Origin: Streptomyces sp. H27-H1
Lineage (GTDB): Bacteria > Actinomycetota > Actinomycetes > Streptomycetales > Streptomycetaceae
NCBI RefSeq assembly: GCF_026627445.1
Contig: NZ_JAPNLJ010000001.1
Span: 124,001 to 188,000, forward strand
DNA: 64,000 bases
Direction: 5' to 3'
The first letter of the stretch is position 1; each line of letters opens with the position of its first letter. The translations under genes and the position numbers were made by a program. This document shows, piece by piece, positions 27,651-36,134 of this stretch. The notes under the pieces are model-generated. The model was not told the origin of the DNA. It saw nothing but the letters and a program-made list of their open reading frames with translations, and made no database searches.

Positions 27651-28652
27651 ATGCAACTCCACGACGTCTGGTTCGTGCTCATCGCCGTTCTGTGGATCGG
27701 CTACTTCTTCCTGGAGGGCTTCGACTTCGGAGTCGGCGTCCTGACCAAGCTGCTGGCCCGCAATCGCACGGAGAAGCGGGTCCTGATCAACACGATCGGC
27801 CCCGTGTGGGACGGCAACGAGGTCTGGCTCCTCACGGCCGGCGGTGCGACCTTCGCGGCCTTCCCGGAGTGGTACGCCACCCTCTTCTCCGGTTTCTACC
27901 TCCCGCTGCTCCTCATCCTGGTCTGCCTCATCATCCGCGGGGTGGCCTTCGAGTACCGGCACAAGCGGCCCGAGGACAAGTGGCAGACCAACTGGGAACA
28001 CGCGATCTTCTGGACCTCGCTGATTCCCGCGTTCATGTGGGGCGTGGCCTTCGCCAACATCGTGCGCGGCGTGAAGATCGACCAGGACATGGAGTACGTC
28101 GGCAACTTCTTCGACCTGCTCAACGTCTACTCGATCCTCGGTGGCCTGGTCACCCTGACCCTGTTCACCTTCCACGGCGCGGTGTTCACCTCGCTCAAGA
28201 CGGTCGGCGACATCCGGGACCGCTCGCGCAAGCTGGCCACTCAGCTCGGGGTGGTGACCGCCGTCCTGGCGCTCGCCTTCCTGATCTGGACCCAGGTCTC
28301 GCGCGGTGACGGCTGGAGCCTGATCGCCATGATCGTGGCGGTACTGGCCCTGGTCGGGGCCCTCGGCTTCAACCTCATGGGCCGGGAGGGCTGGTCCTTC
28401 GGCCTGTCGGGAGTCACCATCGCGGCGGCCGTCGCGATGCTCTTCCTGACGCTGTTCCCGAACGTCATGCCGTCCTCGCTGAACGACGCCTGGAACCTCA
28501 CGGTCACCAACGCCTCGTCCAGCCCGTACACCCTGAAGATCATGACCTGGTGCGCGGCGGTGGCGACCCCGCTCGTCCTGCTCTACCAGGCATGGACGTA
28601 CTGGGTGTTCCGCAAGCGCATCGGCACGCAGCACATCGTCGACGTGCACTGA
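27651..28652 (+). CDS. cydB: Cytochrome bd oxidase subunit II
   Basis: A 333-residue membrane protein with about eight helices, the structural partner of CydA. The N-terminal LHDVWFVLIAVLWIGYFFLEGFDFGVG and the NTIGPVWDGNEVWLLTAGG motif are diagnostic. It begins 18 bases after cydA with a GAGGAG ribosome site. It ends 33 bases before the cydDC start, and that gap contains the beginning of a parS site. Confidence 0.95.
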   Translation: MQLHDVWFVLIAVLWIGYFFLEGFDFGVGVLTKLLARNRTEKRVLINTIGPVWDGNEVWLLTAGGATFAAFPEWYATLFSGFYLPLLLILVCLIIRGVAFEYRHKRPEDKWQTNWEHAIFWTSLIPAFMWGVAFANIVRGVKIDQDMEYVGNFFDLLNVYSILGGLVTLTLFTFHGAVFTSLKTVGDIRDRSRKLATQLGVVTAVLALAFLIWTQVSRGDGWSLIAMIVAVLALVGALGFNLMGREGWSFGLSGVTIAAAVAMLFLTLFPNVMPSSLNDAWNLTVTNASSSPYTLKIMTWCAAVATPLVLLYQAWTYWVFRKRIGTQHIVDVH

Positions 28653-28685
28653 ACCCGCTCCGCTCCGCCCGATCCTGCCTGGGGG

Positions 28686-31600
28686 ATGTTTCACGTGAAA
28701 CCGATCGACCCGCGCCTGCTTCGGTACGCCCGGTCCACCCGCATCTTCCTGGGGGCGGTGGCGGCTCTCGGGCTCGTCGGGGCGGGGCTGGTCGTCGGCC
28801 AGGCCATGCTGATCGCCGAGATCGTGGTCGGGGCCTTCGAGGACGGACTGGACGGCGGAGCCCTGCGGACGCCCCTGCTGCTACTCGCGGCGGTGGCGCT
28901 CGGCCGGGGTCTGGTCGCCTGGCTGACCGAGCTGGCCGCGCACCGGGCGAGCGCGGCGGTCAAGTCGGAACTGCGCGGCCGACTGCTGGAGCGTGCGGCG
29001 GACCTGGGACCGGGCTGGCTGAGCGGACAGCGGACCGGCTCCCTGGTGGCCCTGGCCACGCGGGGAGTGGACGCGCTCGACGACTACTTCTCCCGGTACC
29101 TGCCCCAGTTGGGGCTCGCGATCGTCGTCCCCGTGGCGGTGCTCGCGCGGATCGTCACCGAAGACTGGGTGTCAGCGGCCATCATCGTGGTCACGCTGCC
29201 GCTGATCCCCCTCTTCATGATCCTGATCGGCATGGCCACCCAGTCCCGCATGGACCGCCAGTGGCGGCTGCTGTCCCGGCTGTCGGGGCACTTCCTGGAC
29301 GTGGTGGCCGGCCTGCCGACCCTCAAGGTCTTCGGCCGCGCGAAGGCGCAGGCGGAGTCCATCCGCAAGATCACCGACGACTACCGGCAGGCGACGATGC
29401 GCACGCTGCGCATCGCGTTCCTGTCCTCCTTCGCGCTCGAACTGCTGGCGACCCTGTCGGTGGCGCTGGTCGCCGTGACCATCGGCATGCGACTCGTCCA
29501 CGGGGAGCTGGACCTTTACACCGGGCTGGTCATCCTGGTCCTGGCACCCGAGGCGTACCTGCCGCTGCGCCAGGTCGGGGCGCAGTACCACGCGGCGGCG
29601 GAGGGACTGGCCGCGGCGGAAGAGATCTTCGAGGTGCTGGAAACCCCCGTCACCGCGTCGGCGGGAAGGGCCGCGGTCCCGGTCTCCGGGCTGCGGATCG
29701 AGCTCGACGGGGTGACGGTCCGCTACGAGGGCCGGGGCGAGGACTCCCCCGGGCCCGTCTCGTTGACCGTGAGGCCGGGCGAATGCGTGGCCCTCACCGG
29801 GCCGAGCGGCGCCGGCAAGTCCACGCTGCTGCAGGTGCTGCTGGGCTTCGTGACGCCGAGCGCGGGCCGGGTCCGGGTCGGGGGCGTGGACCTGGCAGAG
29901 CTGGCGCCCGAGCAGTGGCGTGAGCGGATCGCGTGGGTGCCGCAGCGGCCGCACCTGTTCGCGGGGACGATCGCGGAGAACGTACGCCTGGCGCGGCCCG
30001 GCGCCACCGCGGATGAGGTGACCGCCGCGCTGGTGGACGCCGGGGCGTGGGAGTTCGTACGGGCCCTGCCGAGCGGGGCCGACACCGTCCTCGGTGAGGG
30101 CGGTGTCGGTCTGTCCGCCGGACAGCGCCAGCGGCTCGCGCTGGCGCGGGCGTTCCTGGCGGACCGGCCGGTGCTGCTGCTCGACGAGCCGACGGCGGCG
30201 CTCGACGGCGACACCGAGGCGGCCGTCGTGGAGGCGGTACGCCGGCTCGCGGTCGGGCGGACCGTCCTGCTGGTGGTGCACCGCCCGGCGCTCCTGGCCC
30301 TGGCCGACCGGATCGTGCGGATCGGGGCGGGCCCGGCCGTTGCCTCCACCGCGGAGCCCCTTCCCGCTGTGCGGGCGGGGCGTGCGACGCCGGGACCGAC
30401 GCCGCGCGATCCCGGCGAATGGATCCTCGGGGACGCTGCGGAGCGGGCGGATGCTGCGGCCGGAGCCGATGCCGGCGGGGGCGATCCGCTCAGGCGGGTA
30501 CGGGGGGTGGCCAAGGCCTGGCAGGGACGGTTCAGGCTCGGGCTGTTCCTCGGGGCGCTCGCCGTCGGGTGCAGCGTCGGGCTGATGGCTGTCTCCGGCT
30601 GGCTGATCTCGCGCGCCTCCGAACAGCCGCCCGTGCTGTACCTGATGGTGGCCGTCACCGCGACGCGGGCCTTCGGCATGGGACGGGCCGTCTTTCGCTA
30701 CGCGGAGCGGCTCGTGTCCCACGACGCGGTCCTGCGGATGCTCGCCGATCTGCGCGTTTCGGTGTTCCGGCGGCTGGAGCGCATCGCGCCCGCCGGGCTG
30801 CGCACCCAGCGGCGCGGGGATCTGCTGACCCGGCTGGTGGCCGACGCCGACGCACTGCAGGACTACTGGCTGCGCTGGCTGCTGCCCGTAGGCACCGCGC
30901 TGCTCGTGGCCACCGGCTCGGTGGCGTTCACCGCCTGGCTGCTGCCCGGAGCCGGGGCGGTACTCGCCGTCGGGCTGCTGACCGCCGGCATCGGCGTACC
31001 GCTCATCAGCGCGGTCTGCGCCCGCCGGACGGAACGCCGGCTCGCGCCCGCCCGGGGAGAGCTCGCCACCCGTGTGGCCGATCTGCTCACCGGAACCGCC
31101 GAGCTCACGGTCGCCGGAGCGCTCGGCGGCCGCAAGGCCGCTGCGAAGGAAAGCGACCGCACGCTGACCGGGATCGCGGCCCGCGCGGCCGCCGTCACCG
31201 GACTCGGGAGCGGGCTGTCGGCCTTCGTGAGCGGACTGACCGTGGTGTGCGCGGCCGCCGTCGGGGCGAACGCCGTCGCCGGAGGCCGGCTGTCCGGGGT
31301 CGCCATGGCCGTGGTCGTACTGACGCCGCTGGCCGCCTTCGAGGCCGTCAGCGGGCTTCCGCAGGCCGTCCAGTACCGCCAGCGGGTCCGGCGCAGCGCC
31401 GAGCGGGTCTACGAAGTCATCGACGCCCCCGTCCCGGTCACCGAGCCGGAGCGGCCCGAGGCCCTGCCCGCCTCGCCCTTCCCGCTGCGGCTGGCGGGGC
31501 TCGCCGTACGCCACCCCGGGCAGGAGAAGGACGCGCTGAGCGGGCTCGACCTGACCCTGGAGGCGGGCCGCCGGATCGCGGTCGTCGGGCCCTCGGGGGC

Positions 31601-32264
31601 CGGCAAGACCACGCTGGCACAGGTCCTGCTGCGCTTCCTGGACCAGCACGAAGGCTCGTACACCCTGGGCGGGACCGACGCGCGCGCCCTCGACGGGGAC
31701 GACGTGCGTCGGCTCGTGGGCCTGTGTGCCCAGGACGCGCACATCTTCGACAGCTCCGTACGGGAGAACCTGCGCCTGGCCCGCCCGGGTGCGAGCGAGG
31801 CTCGGCTGCGGGAGGCGCTCGCCGCGGCCCGGCTGCTGGAGTGGGCCGAGGGACTCCCGGACGGGCTGGACACCCTGGTCGGCGAGCACGGGGAGCGGAT
31901 CTCCGGTGGTCAGCGCCAGCGTCTCGCCCTGGCGCGGGCGTTGCTCGCGGATTTCCCGGTCCTCGTCCTGGACGAGCCGGCCGAGCACCTGGACCTGGCC
32001 ACCGCCGACGCACTGACCGCGGACCTGCTGGCCGCGACCGAGGGCCGCACCACCGTGCTGATCACGCACCGGCTGGCCGGTCTGGAAGAGGTCGACGAGG
32101 TGCTCGTACTGGACTCCGGTGCGGTGGTCCAGCGCGGTGCGTACGCGGAGCTGGCGGCGGTCCCGGGTCCACTGCGCCGACTGCTGGAGCGGGAGAGGGA
32201 AGCGGACGGTACTGCGGGAGGCCTTGCACAGGCTCGACTTTCCTCGCTAAAGGGGACTAACTAG
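28686..32264 (+). CDS. cydDC: CydDC fused cysteine/glutathione ABC exporter
   Basis: A 1,192-residue protein joining both halves of the heterodimeric ABC exporter needed for cytochrome bd assembly, each a six-helix domain plus ATPase. First half: Walker A GPSGAGKST near residue 373 and signature LSAGQRQRLALARAFL. Second half: GPSGAGKTT near residue 969 and ISGGQRQRLALARALL. The C-half has VLDEPAEHLD with a Glu after the Walker B Asp. Two starts are possible: ATG 28686, inside parS, or GTG 28695, better spaced from GGGGG at 28681. Fusion is common in actinobacteria. Confidence 0.93.
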   Translation: MFHVKPIDPRLLRYARSTRIFLGAVAALGLVGAGLVVGQAMLIAEIVVGAFEDGLDGGALRTPLLLLAAVALGRGLVAWLTELAAHRASAAVKSELRGRLLERAADLGPGWLSGQRTGSLVALATRGVDALDDYFSRYLPQLGLAIVVPVAVLARIVTEDWVSAAIIVVTLPLIPLFMILIGMATQSRMDRQWRLLSRLSGHFLDVVAGLPTLKVFGRAKAQAESIRKITDDYRQATMRTLRIAFLSSFALELLATLSVALVAVTIGMRLVHGELDLYTGLVILVLAPEAYLPLRQVGAQYHAAAEGLAAAEEIFEVLETPVTASAGRAAVPVSGLRIELDGVTVRYEGRGEDSPGPVSLTVRPGECVALTGPSGAGKSTLLQVLLGFVTPSAGRVRVGGVDLAELAPEQWRERIAWVPQRPHLFAGTIAENVRLARPGATADEVTAALVDAGAWEFVRALPSGADTVLGEGGVGLSAGQRQRLALARAFLADRPVLLLDEPTAALDGDTEAAVVEAVRRLAVGRTVLLVVHRPALLALADRIVRIGAGPAVASTAEPLPAVRAGRATPGPTPRDPGEWILGDAAERADAAAGADAGGGDPLRRVRGVAKAWQGRFRLGLFLGALAVGCSVGLMAVSGWLISRASEQPPVLYLMVAVTATRAFGMGRAVFRYAERLVSHDAVLRMLADLRVSVFRRLERIAPAGLRTQRRGDLLTRLVADADALQDYWLRWLLPVGTALLVATGSVAFTAWLLPGAGAVLAVGLLTAGIGVPLISAVCARRTERRLAPARGELATRVADLLTGTAELTVAGALGGRKAAAKESDRTLTGIAARAAAVTGLGSGLSAFVSGLTVVCAAAVGANAVAGGRLSGVAMAVVVLTPLAAFEAVSGLPQAVQYRQRVRRSAERVYEVIDAPVPVTEPERPEALPASPFPLRLAGLAVRHPGQEKDALSGLDLTLEAGRRIAVVGPSGAGKTTLAQVLLRFLDQHEGSYTLGGTDARALDGDDVRRLVGLCAQDAHIFDSSVRENLRLARPGASEARLREALAAARLLEWAEGLPDGLDTLVGEHGERISGGQRQRLALARALLADFPVLVLDEPAEHLDLATADALTADLLAATEGRTTVLITHRLAGLEEVDEVLVLDSGAVVQRGAYAELAAVPGPLRRLLEREREADGTAGGLAQARLSSLKGTN
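28687..28702. other. parS: parS site 7, over the cydDC start
   Basis: TGTTTCACGTGAAACC, perfect core at 28688-28701. It overlaps both candidate cydDC start codons and, read in frame, would encode FHVKP. Confidence 0.95.
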
Positions 32265-32274
32265 GCTCAAGGGC

Positions 32275-34023
32275 ATGTCAGCGCAGGAGTCCCAGGAATC
32301 GCCCGAATCCCCCCCGGAGCCCTCACCGGGACCGCCCGACCCGATGGAGGCCGCGACCGCTGCCACCCGGAGTCTCCAGGGGCTGTCCACCGAGCTCACG
32401 GCCCGGGTGCCGCAGCTGCTGGAGGCCATGCGGTCGGTCGGTACCGGCCTCGAACTGCACTCCACGCTGGACCGGATCTGCGAGACTGCCGCCGAGCTCG
32501 CGGACGCCCGCTACGCGGCGATCGGTGTGGTCGACACCGAGGGCCGGGGCCTCTCGGACTTCGTCACCTTCGGGATCAGCAGCGAGCTGGCCAAGAAGAT
32601 CGGGCACCGCCCGGACGGGAAGCGGGGCCTGCTCGGCGCGCTGATCTCACACCCCGACACGGTGTGCCTGCCCGACCTGACCAAGGACCCGCGCTCGGCG
32701 GGTTTCCCCACCCATCACCCGCCCATGAAGACCTTCCTCGGCGTTCCGATCCGGGTCCAGGGTGAGATCTTCGGGAACCTCTACCTCGCGGAGAAGAACA
32801 GCGGCGGCGAGTTCAACGACTACGACGTCCACATGGTCCGGGTGCTGGCGACCGAGGCGGGCATCGCCATCGGCAACGCCCGGCTCTACGAGGCCGCCAC
32901 CCAGCGCGAACGCTGGATCGACGGCTCGGTGGCCGTCACCACGGCCCTGCTGTCGGGCGGAGACGCGGACGACGCGCTCGCGGTGGTCGCCGAGCAGGCC
33001 CGCCGGCTCGCCGATTCGGCCGCCGGGATCGTGATGCTGCCGGCCGAGGACGGCGGGATGGAGATCGTCGCGGTCTCCGCCGAGAACCCCGCGACCTCGC
33101 TCGGCGTCGTCATTCCGCCCGAGAGCCCGGTGGTGGCCAGACTGCTGGAGGGCGAAGCGGTCTTCGTGGACGACGTTTCCTCGGACCCGCGCATGATCAG
33201 CCGTCTGACCAGCCAGTACGGGGCCTGCATGATGCTGCCGCTGCAGAGTGGGGGCCGGGTGCTGGGCGCGCTCGTCACCCCGCGGGCGCGCGGCAAGCGG
33301 CCGTTCACCGAGGCGGAGCGGACTCTGGCCACGCAGTTCGCCTCGCAGGCGGCACTGGCGCTGATGATGGCGGAGGCGCAGCGGGACCGGGAACGCCTCG
33401 CCGTCTTCGAGGACCGCGACCGGATCGCCCGCGACCTGCACGACCTGGTCATCCAGCGGCTCTTCGCCACCGGGATGATGCTGGAGGGTGCCCAGCGCCG
33501 CTCCATCGTCCCGGAGGTCCGCGACGGCGTAGGCAAGGCCGTGGACGAGCTCGACGTGACGATCCAGGAGATCCGGACCGCGATCTTCGCGCTCCAGCAG
33601 GGACCGGCCGAGGCCCCCTCGGGGCTGCGCACCCGAGTGCTGCGGGAGATCAACATGGCTGCCGTACCGCTGGGCTTCAAGCCCGCGCACCGGTTCCTCG
33701 GCCCGATCGACGCGGTGGTCGGCGAGCTCGTCGGCAAGAACCTGATCGCCGCCCTGCGCGAGGCGTTGTCGAACGCGTTCCGGCACGCGGAGGCGTCCCG
33801 GATCGAGGTGGTGCTCGACTCCACCGTCAGCCTGGCCGACGGGCGGCCCGGGGTCCGGCTGGAGGTGGCCGACGACGGGGTGGGCATCCCGGAGGGCGGG
33901 CGGCGCAGCGGGCTGCGGAACCTGCGCCGGCGGGCAGAGTCGCTCGGCGGCTCCAGCTCGTACGGCCCCGGCCTCGGTGAGGACGGCGGCGGGACCACCC
34001 TGCTGTGGGAGGCCCCGCTGTAG
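32275..34023 (+). CDS. GAF-GAF sensor histidine kinase, DevS/DosS-like
   Basis: A 582-residue soluble kinase. Two GAF domains (about residues 60-200 and 220-365) precede a HisKA_3 dimerisation helix with phosphorylated His389 (ARDLHDLVIQRLFATGMMLEG) and a HATPase_c domain (REALSNAFRHAEAS N-box, VADDGVGIP, GLRNLRRRA). The first GAF resembles the haem-binding GAF of mycobacterial DevS/DosS; haem binding is plausible but unverified. It starts 10 bases after cydDC, so it is probably cotranscribed and may sense O2, NO or redox state. No response regulator is adjacent. Confidence 0.88.
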   Translation: MSAQESQESPESPPEPSPGPPDPMEAATAATRSLQGLSTELTARVPQLLEAMRSVGTGLELHSTLDRICETAAELADARYAAIGVVDTEGRGLSDFVTFGISSELAKKIGHRPDGKRGLLGALISHPDTVCLPDLTKDPRSAGFPTHHPPMKTFLGVPIRVQGEIFGNLYLAEKNSGGEFNDYDVHMVRVLATEAGIAIGNARLYEAATQRERWIDGSVAVTTALLSGGDADDALAVVAEQARRLADSAAGIVMLPAEDGGMEIVAVSAENPATSLGVVIPPESPVVARLLEGEAVFVDDVSSDPRMISRLTSQYGACMMLPLQSGGRVLGALVTPRARGKRPFTEAERTLATQFASQAALALMMAEAQRDRERLAVFEDRDRIARDLHDLVIQRLFATGMMLEGAQRRSIVPEVRDGVGKAVDELDVTIQEIRTAIFALQQGPAEAPSGLRTRVLREINMAAVPLGFKPAHRFLGPIDAVVGELVGKNLIAALREALSNAFRHAEASRIEVVLDSTVSLADGRPGVRLEVADDGVGIPEGGRRSGLRNLRRRAESLGGSSSYGPGLGEDGGGTTLLWEAPL

Positions 34024-34050
34024 CTGCCGGCTGTGGGCGGCCCGTTGTGG

Positions 34051-34110
34051 CTACGCCTCGGTGCGGGTGGCCCGCTGTCGTTACGCCTCGGTGCGTGCGG
34101 CCCGTTCGGC
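34051..34110. repeat. Tandem duplication of a gene 3' end
   Basis: Two diverged 30-base units (34051-34080 and 34081-34110) share TACGCCTCGGTGCG and GGCCCG. The second holds the end of the HAD gene, and the first repeats it, including its own stop codon, beyond the true stop. A third partial copy may lie at 34031-34050. Confidence 0.6.
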
Positions 34111-34986
34111 CAGGATGCGCTCGATGACCAGGGCGACGCCGTCCTCGTTGTTGGCGACCGTACGGCCCGACGCGGCCGCGATCACATCCGGATGGGCGTT
34201 GCCCATCGCGTACGAGGTGCCGGCCCAGCCGAGCATCTCCACGTCGTTCGGCATATCGCCGAAGGCGACCACCTCGGACGGGGAGATGCCGCGCTCCTCG
34301 CAGCACAGTGCCAGGGTGCTGGCCTTGGAGACCCCCGGGCCGCTGATCTCCAGCAGGGAGGTCGGGCTGGAGCGGGTGATCGAGGCGTACTCGCCGGCGG
34401 CTGCGCGGGCCAGGGCCAGGAACTCGTCCGGGGCCAGCTCGGAGTGGTGGGCGAGCACCTTGAGGACGGGCGCCGAATCGCCGTCCGAGGTCTCGTGGAG
34501 CAGCTCCTCGGCGATGGCCACGTTGGCGCCCGGGTCCTGGAAGAACGGCGGGTACTGCGGCTCGTAGTTGATGCCGGTGGTCAGCTCGACGGCGAAGGAG
34601 GTGCCGGGGGCGGCGGCCCGCAGGACCTCCACCACCTTGAGCGCGGTGATCCGCGGCAGCGGCCTGACGTGCACGAACTCCCGGCCCGTGGTCTGCCGGC
34701 CGGTGTTGTGCCGCTCGATGGCGTGCAGATCGACGACGGCGGCGCCGTTGGCGCAGATGGCCAGGCCGTGGCCTTGGACGTGGTCGCTGACCACACCCAT
34801 CCAGCGGGCCGGGCGTCCGGTCACGAAGAACACCGCGATGCCGGCCTCTTCGGCGGCGGCGAGTGCGGCGACGGTGCGCTGCGAGACGGATTTGTCGTCG
34901 CGCAGCAGGGTGCCGTCGAGGTCGGTGGCGATGAGCCGGGTCGCGGGGATGGGCCCGTCCGGGCGCTGAGGAGCCGAGGTCACGGC
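34081..34986 (-). CDS. Cof-type HAD phosphatase
   Basis: A 301-residue HAD hydrolase of the Cof/YbiV subfamily: [11 protein letters not shown] near the N-terminus, FFVTGRPARW, and the C-terminal FGDMPNDVEML metal site. Members dephosphorylate sugar phosphates, FMN or other small metabolites; the specific substrate is unknown. Start was set at GTG 34986 by coding bias; ATG 35001 is the alternative. It is paralogous to the HAD gene at 51932. The stop codon lies in a duplicated 30-base unit. Confidence 0.83.
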   Translation of the reverse strand, partial: AVTSAPQRPDGPIPATRLIATDLDGTLLRDDKSVSQRTVAALAAAEEAGIAVFFVTGRPARWMGVVSDHVQGHGLAICANGAAVVDLHAIERHNTGRQTTGREFVHVRPLPRITALKVVEVLRAAAPGTSFAVELTTGINYEPQYPPFFQDPGANVAIAEELLHETSDGDSAPVLKVLAHHSELAPDEFLALARAAAGEYASITRSSPTSLLEISGPGVSKASTLALCCEERGISPSEVVAFGDMPNDVEMLGWAGTSYAMGNAHPDVIAAASGRTVANNEDGVALVIERILAERAARTEA

Positions 34987-35016
34987 TCCATCTTCGCCCA
35001 TGCCGCCGGTCCGCGA

Positions 35017-35032
35017 TGTTTCACGTGAAACA
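35017..35032. other. parS: parS site 8, in a 26-base palindrome
   Basis: Perfect TGTTTCACGTGAAACA upstream of the HAD gene. Symmetry extends over 35012-35037 with CGCGA/TCGCG flanks. Confidence 0.95.
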
Positions 35033-35095
35033 TCGCGCTCGTCCCCTGCGTTTCCCGAGCCCAGCCGGATAGCGCAAGGTCCCGGTTCCTGGGGC

Positions 35096-35998
35096 TCAGC
35101 CCAGCTGTGCGAGCGCCTCGGTGGCGATCCGCTCGAAGACCTGCTGGTCGGTGGCGAAGTCCGAGTCGGGGATCGGCCAGTGGACCACGATTTCCGTGAT
35201 GCCCAATTCCTGGTGCTTGCCCGCGAAGTCGACGAAAGCGTCGAGGGATTCCAGGGGGCGGCCCGGCTCGGGGGTGAAGCCGGTGAGGAGGATCTTGTCC
35301 AGCTCGGCCACGTCCCGGCCGATGTCCGCGCAGGCCTTGCCGAGCTTCCCGATCTGGCCGCGGATGGCCTCCACCGACTGCTCCTGGGTGCCCTCCTCGA
35401 ACAGCTTCGGGTCGCCGGTGGTCACCCACGCCTGGCCGTGCCGGGCGGCGAGCTTCATGCCGCGCGGTCCCGTGGCGGCCACGGCGAAGGGCAGGCGGGG
35501 GCGCTGGACGCAGCCGGGGATGTTGCGGGCTTCGTCGGCGGAGTAATGGGCTCCCCGGTGGCTGACCGATTCCTCGGTGAGCAGCCGGTCGAGCAGCGGG
35601 AGGAACTCGCCGAAGTGGTCGGCGCGCTCCTTCGGGGTCCAGGCCTCCTGGCCGAGGGCAGTGGCGTCGAAGCCATTGCCGCCGGCGCCGATGCCCAGGG
35701 TGATCCGGCCGCCCGAGATGTCGTCCAGCGACATCAGATCCTTCGCGAGCGTCACCGGGTGCCGGAAGTTCGGCGAGGTGACGAGTGTGCCCAGGCGCAG
35801 GCGCTCCGTGGCCGTCGCGGCGGCCGTGAGGGTGGGCAGGGCGCCGAACCACGGACCGTCCCGGAAGGTCCGCCAGGACAGGTGGTCGTAGGTGTACGCG
35901 GTGTGGAAGCCCAACTCCTCGGCCCGCTGCCAGCGCTCACGACCCCCCTCGTGCCAGCGGTTGACGGGCAGGATCACGGTGCTCAGGCGCAGGGTCAT
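35096..35998 (-). CDS. Luciferase-like (LLM) flavin or F420-dependent oxidoreductase
   Basis: A 300-residue TIM-barrel enzyme of the bacterial-luciferase-like family. Conserved stretches include AEELGFHTAYTYDHLSW, RLRLGTLVTSPNFRHPVTLAKDL, and ITLGIGAGGNGFD, the usual cofactor-binding loop. Actinobacterial members often use F420 rather than FMN; the sequence alone does not decide. Substrate unknown. ATG 35998 has a weak ribosome site. It is monocistronic between parS site 8 and the TPR gene. Confidence 0.85.
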   Translation of the reverse strand: MTLRLSTVILPVNRWHEGGRERWQRAEELGFHTAYTYDHLSWRTFRDGPWFGALPTLTAAATATERLRLGTLVTSPNFRHPVTLAKDLMSLDDISGGRITLGIGAGGNGFDATALGQEAWTPKERADHFGEFLPLLDRLLTEESVSHRGAHYSADEARNIPGCVQRPRLPFAVAATGPRGMKLAARHGQAWVTTGDPKLFEEGTQEQSVEAIRGQIGKLGKACADIGRDVAELDKILLTGFTPEPGRPLESLDAFVDFAGKHQELGITEIVVHWPIPDSDFATDQQVFERIATEALAQLG

Positions 35999-36092
35999 GG
36001 CTACGAGCCTACGGCCGTCCCTCGAGGGTGAGTGAGACGAGCCCCGGCAGACCGCGGCCCCACCTTCCGCCTGCTGGAGCTGGAACCGGCCC

Positions 36093-36127
36093 GCTGCCGC
36101 CGTCCCGGACTCCGGAGCGGCGGCAGC
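36093..36127 (-). terminator. Terminator of the HSP90-TPR operon
   Basis: A perfect 10-base stem GCTGCCGCCG/CGGCGGCAGC with a 15-base loop lies 8 bases beyond the TPR gene stop at 36135. Confidence 0.75.
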
Positions 36128-36134
36128 GCCGGGC

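Noticed and set aside
28550-29923. Alternative plus-strand frame within cydB and cydDC
   Set aside because: Shadow of the strongly coding cydDC frame.
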